Shown here piece after piece: positions 51,946 through 54,331 of a DNA stretch of 54,331 nt. The DNA is taken from positions 1-54,331 of the forward strand of contig NZ_LEKT01000019.1 in NCBI RefSeq assembly GCF_001045675.1, read 5' to 3'. Under the pieces are notes generated by a model. The model was not told the DNA's origin. It was given only the letters and a program-made list of their open reading frames with translations, and did no database searches. Numbering within the stretch: the first letter of the stretch is position 1; every line of letters begins with the position of its first letter. The translations under genes were made by a program, and so were the position numbers. Source of the stretch: Megasphaera cerevisiae DSM 20462. GTDB lineage: Bacteria; Bacillota; Negativicutes; Veillonellales; Megasphaeraceae.

Positions 51946-52386
51946 ATGATTGGCGTAGACAGGCATATTGCAGCAGCTCATATGGTTTTGGGGAAAGACC
52001 TTAATCCTCATGGTACGCTCTTTGCAGGTCAGGCGGTATCTTATATGATTGAATGTGGATTTTTAGCAGTACAATCTTTTTTGCACAGTTCGCATATTGT
52101 CTGCCTGGGTGTGGATGGATTACGCTTTCTCCGGCCCGTCCATAAAGAAAATACGATTCAGCTTGATAGCTTGATTGTGTATGCAGGGACGGCCAGTGTG
52201 GGTGTGTATGTCCAGCTGCTGATTGCCGGCGGCGGCAGACAGGCGGCAGAAGGTTTTGTTTCTTTTGTCTGCATTGATGAGCAAACAGGGCAGTCGCGGC
52301 CTCACGGGATGATATTGACATCTTTGAGCGGCAATGAAAAAAAACTGCAGGACATGTATATGACATATAAAGGAATGACACGATGA
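51946..52386 (+). CDS. acyl-CoA thioesterase, hotdog fold
   Basis: A 146-residue YciA/BFIT-like hotdog thioesterase, which hydrolyses acyl-CoA. LNPHGTLFAGQAVSYMIECGF holds the family N/D-x-x-G-x-x-F-G-G-like catalytic segment, and the beta-sheet VCLGVDGLRFLRPVHKENTIQL follows. ATG after GGGGAGGAATCA. Its stop overlaps the cobT start by 4 bases (ATGA), an odd pairing suggesting simple translational coupling rather than shared function. Confidence 0.75.
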   Translation: MIGVDRHIAAAHMVLGKDLNPHGTLFAGQAVSYMIECGFLAVQSFLHSSHIVCLGVDGLRFLRPVHKENTIQLDSLIVYAGTASVGVYVQLLIAGGGRQAAEGFVSFVCIDEQTGQSRPHGMILTSLSGNEKKLQDMYMTYKGMTR

Positions 52387-53414
52387 CGGCGTATCAGAAT
52401 GCAGTGGACCGGCTTATCCATAATCTGGCTAAGCCGCCGGGGAGTCTGGGCCTGCTGGAACGCCAGGCCCGTCAGATTTTGCTGGCGTGGGAGCAGTTTC
52501 ATAAAGAACTGCAGCCCTGTCACATTATTTTTGCGGCCGATAATGGCATTGTGCGGGCTGGTGTTGTGGCACAGCTGTCAGATATTACGTACATGCAGAG
52601 TCAGCATATGGTGGCCGGCACGTCTGCTGTGACCTGCTTTTGCCGCTGCAACGGCATTCCTTATGAAGTTGTTGATGTCGGGATTGACAGCGAGGATGCG
52701 GTCGGTATCAATCGAAAAATTGCCAGAGGGACAGAAGATTTTTCTATAGAACCAGCTATGACACAGGTACAATATGAAAAAGCTCTTTCTATCGGCGCAG
52801 AACGTGTTGCGGCGGCAAAGAAACGGGGCATCAATCTATTATCCTTCGGAGAAATGGGTATTGGCAATACGACGACCTCTGCAGCAGTGCTGTCGGCCAT
52901 AGCAGTGCCGGATCGAGCGTTTCTTGTCGGCTATGGATCGGCACAAAGAAATTATAAATTACTGCTTCATAAGCGTGAAGTTATCAAAGATGCGCTGCAG
53001 CGGTACGGTGCAGCGATCCATAATGCGGGAGACGCCTTGCGCTATGTCGGCGGCTTTGATCTAACGGCTCTTTGCGGCGCTATGATGGCTTGCTGTGATG
53101 CGCAGATACCCTTTTACATTGACGGATTTATTACCGCGGTGGCCTTGGCTTGTGCCGTACAGTTGAAACCCCAGGTGCGATACTATGCGCTGCCGTCGCA
53201 TATGTCGCGGGAACCGGGCATGACGGCGGCATTGCGTTTATGTGGTATAGATGAATATGAGGTCCCTTTGCATGCGGAGTTATCGCTAGGAGAAGGAACC
53301 GGGGCGGTTCTGGCCGTCGTCCTCCTGCGTTCCATGATGTATGCCGTATGGCATATGGCGACGCTGGACGGCATCAATACAGAAGCGGCAGAACACAATC
53401 GCGAAAGAACATGA
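52383..53414 (+). CDS. cobT: nicotinate-nucleotide--dimethylbenzimidazole phosphoribosyltransferase
   Basis: A 343-residue CobT that makes alpha-ribazole phosphate for the lower ligand of cobamides. Canonical motifs are all present: KPPGSLGLLERQA (residues 16-28), IIFAADNGIV, GEMGIGNTTTSAA, and the catalytic-Glu loop LSLGEGTGAV near residue 305. This contrasts with the CobT-like protein at 13749. No other cobamide genes are in view. It is translationally coupled to the thioesterase. Confidence 0.92.
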   Translation: MTAYQNAVDRLIHNLAKPPGSLGLLERQARQILLAWEQFHKELQPCHIIFAADNGIVRAGVVAQLSDITYMQSQHMVAGTSAVTCFCRCNGIPYEVVDVGIDSEDAVGINRKIARGTEDFSIEPAMTQVQYEKALSIGAERVAAAKKRGINLLSFGEMGIGNTTTSAAVLSAIAVPDRAFLVGYGSAQRNYKLLLHKREVIKDALQRYGAAIHNAGDALRYVGGFDLTALCGAMMACCDAQIPFYIDGFITAVALACAVQLKPQVRYYALPSHMSREPGMTAALRLCGIDEYEVPLHAELSLGEGTGAVLAVVLLRSMMYAVWHMATLDGINTEAAEHNRERT

Positions 53415-53433
53415 TTGGTTGGGAGGAATCTAT

Positions 53434-53631
53434 ATGGATGAAATACTGCGAAAACAAGCGGCGGCTATTTTTGAAAGCATGGGTTTGACGGAAGAAGAAG
53501 CGGTTACATTATTTTATAAACGAACGGTTGCAGCAGGCCGTATGCCGTTTAGCGCCTCAGAAGAACAGGGAAAAGCGAAACGAAAAAAGAAACGGATGAA
53601 TGAACGGTTTGCTGAGTGGGATGCATTTTGA
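53434..53631 (+). CDS. RelB/DinJ-like protein without visible toxin
   Basis: A 65-residue protein with the RelB/DinJ ribbon-helix-helix pattern (AAAIFESMGLTEEEAVTLFYKRTVAAGRMPF) and a basic C-terminus (KAKRKKKRMNERF). ATG at 53434 after GGGAGGAATC, 19 bases after cobT. Antitoxins of this type pair with RelE/YafQ toxins, but none follows: 53632-53864 is non-coding. It may be a solitary regulator or a leftover. Confidence 0.65.
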   Translation: MDEILRKQAAAIFESMGLTEEEAVTLFYKRTVAAGRMPFSASEEQGKAKRKKKRMNERFAEWDAF

Positions 53632-53800
53632 CAACTGCGGGAGATCTATTGAACCATTATGCGGAGGATAGTCTGTTTGTTTTTCTGACTGGGGGATATA
53701 GTGTTTGATCTATTTTGGGAAATATGATATAAATATAAATTTTGCGCAGGGAATATGTTGTAAAGAGTGTCTGATAAATATAAAAGTGATAAATAAAAAA

Positions 53801-53830
53801 TTGACAAACATGATAGAGTTGCAATATAAT
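53801..53830 (+). promoter_or_regulatory. marR-type gene promoter
   Basis: TTGACA, an 18-base spacer and TATAAT, 34 bases before the MarR-type start. The upstream 53632-53800 is AT-rich with no gene seen. Confidence 0.75.
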
Positions 53831-53864
53831 GCGCGCAATAAATGAAAAGAGATGAGCGTAAAAA

Positions 53865-54272
53865 ATGGGATCGTTGGCGGAATGTCACTGCCTTAATGTA
53901 AGATGGCTTACCAGTCGTACTATCGCAATTTATGATACATATTTAAAGCCGGTTGGGATTACAATTCAGCAGTATTCCATACTGCGGAGTATTATCCGTA
54001 CGTCTCCCATCACAGTAACTGATTTGGCTGTAAAACTTCAACTGGACCGAACTACCTTATCTCGGAATGTCAAAATTCTTGAAGACTTGCGACTTGTGAC
54101 ACATACTATTGCGAAAGGTCGTGGGAAACAACTTACCCTTACTGAATCGGGAAAGGAAATGCTGAAGCTGGCCGATGTTGAATGGGCTAAGGCACAGAAA
54201 CAATTTGCAGATACATTAGGACCAGAGAGACTTTGTCAGTGGAATGAATTATTGGCTTGTTTACTGAAGTGA
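53865..54272 (+). CDS. MarR family transcriptional regulator
   Basis: A 135-residue winged-helix regulator: dimer helices at both ends, and a recognition region ITIQQYSILRSIIRTSPITVTDLAVKLQLDRTTLSRNVKILEDLRLV (residues about 31-78) with the wing KGRGKQLTLTESG. The start at 53865 has only a weak GAGATGAG site. No partner gene is in the window. A 30-bp perfect palindrome follows the stop by 28 bases. Confidence 0.85.
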   Translation: MGSLAECHCLNVRWLTSRTIAIYDTYLKPVGITIQQYSILRSIIRTSPITVTDLAVKLQLDRTTLSRNVKILEDLRLVTHTIAKGRGKQLTLTESGKEMLKLADVEWAKAQKQFADTLGPERLCQWNELLACLLK

Positions 54273-54300
54273 CAGGCAAGGTGAAAATAACTTTGTTTTG

Positions 54301-54330
54301 CCCCATATAGTGTATATACACTATATGGGG
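54301..54330. repeat. 30-bp perfect palindrome at window end
   Basis: CCCCATATAGTGTAT followed at once by its reverse complement. It lacks a loop and a T-run, so it looks more like a protein-binding site (for example of the adjacent MarR-type protein or for the next gene) than a terminator. Confidence 0.6.
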
Positions 54331-54331
54331 G

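Overview
The window looks like chromosomal DNA of an anaerobic, amino-acid- or lactate-fermenting Negativicutes bacterium of the Veillonella/Megasphaera/Dialister kind: a diderm Firmicute with moderate GC. This is inferred from three things: a trimeric autotransporter (ESPR signal peptide, YadA anchor) that ends in an SLH domain, a clostridial-type selenium-dependent glycine reductase, and Gram-positive-style sigma-A promoters and ribosome binding sites. The exact genus cannot be fixed from the sequence.

Layout. 1-4.8 kb: an IS110 transposase, then the front part of a trimeric autotransporter adhesin whose signal peptide holds a 13-G tract that puts it out of frame here. That piece ends abruptly at about 4612 against the 3' end of a bioW-like gene. 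4.8-19 kb: an FAD oxidase of the glycolate/D-lactate type, a PflA-like radical SAM protein, a group II intron remnant, two tandem cstA genes, an Fe-alcohol dehydrogenase, a divergent CobT paralogue beside a LarC N-terminal-domain protein, and a FadR-type regulator next to ilvD and a BASS transporter with two matching operators. 19.4-19.9 kb: six tRNA genes. 20-33 kb: pta, an FAD protein, a minus-strand ModA-NapH-NifB-desulfurase operon, a diverging selenium operon (yedE, TusA-like, DUF3343, selenocysteine-containing selD), purB, another desulfurase and an M20 peptidase fragment. 33.2-35.7 kb: the back part of an adhesin (YadA anchor plus SLH). 36-45 kb: a trxB, a glycine riboswitch, then grdX-grdE-grdB-trxB-trxA-grdA-grdC-grdD. 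45-50.7 kb: selD (Cys form), yedF, DUF3343, selB, selA and convergent selC (tRNA-Sec). 50.8-54.3 kb: a LacI regulator, a thioesterase, canonical cobT, a RelB-like protein and a MarR regulator.

How it fits together. The grd operon encodes glycine reductase, which turns glycine into acetyl phosphate using thioredoxin (trxA/trxB copies in the same operon). GrdA and GrdB are selenoproteins with in-frame UGA codons, so they need the selenocysteine machinery encoded just downstream and selenium uptake and activation from the yedE block. Pta links acetyl phosphate to acetyl-CoA. The glycine riboswitch ties grd expression to substrate. Three UGA-containing genes (selD1, grdB, grdA) are split or shortened by ordinary ORF calling and are given here at full length.

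The least explained parts are the NifB-containing operon without visible nitrogenase genes, the CobT paralogue that has lost its catalytic glutamates next to a LarC-type protein, and the broken, phase-off adhesin whose two parts lie 28.6 kb apart.
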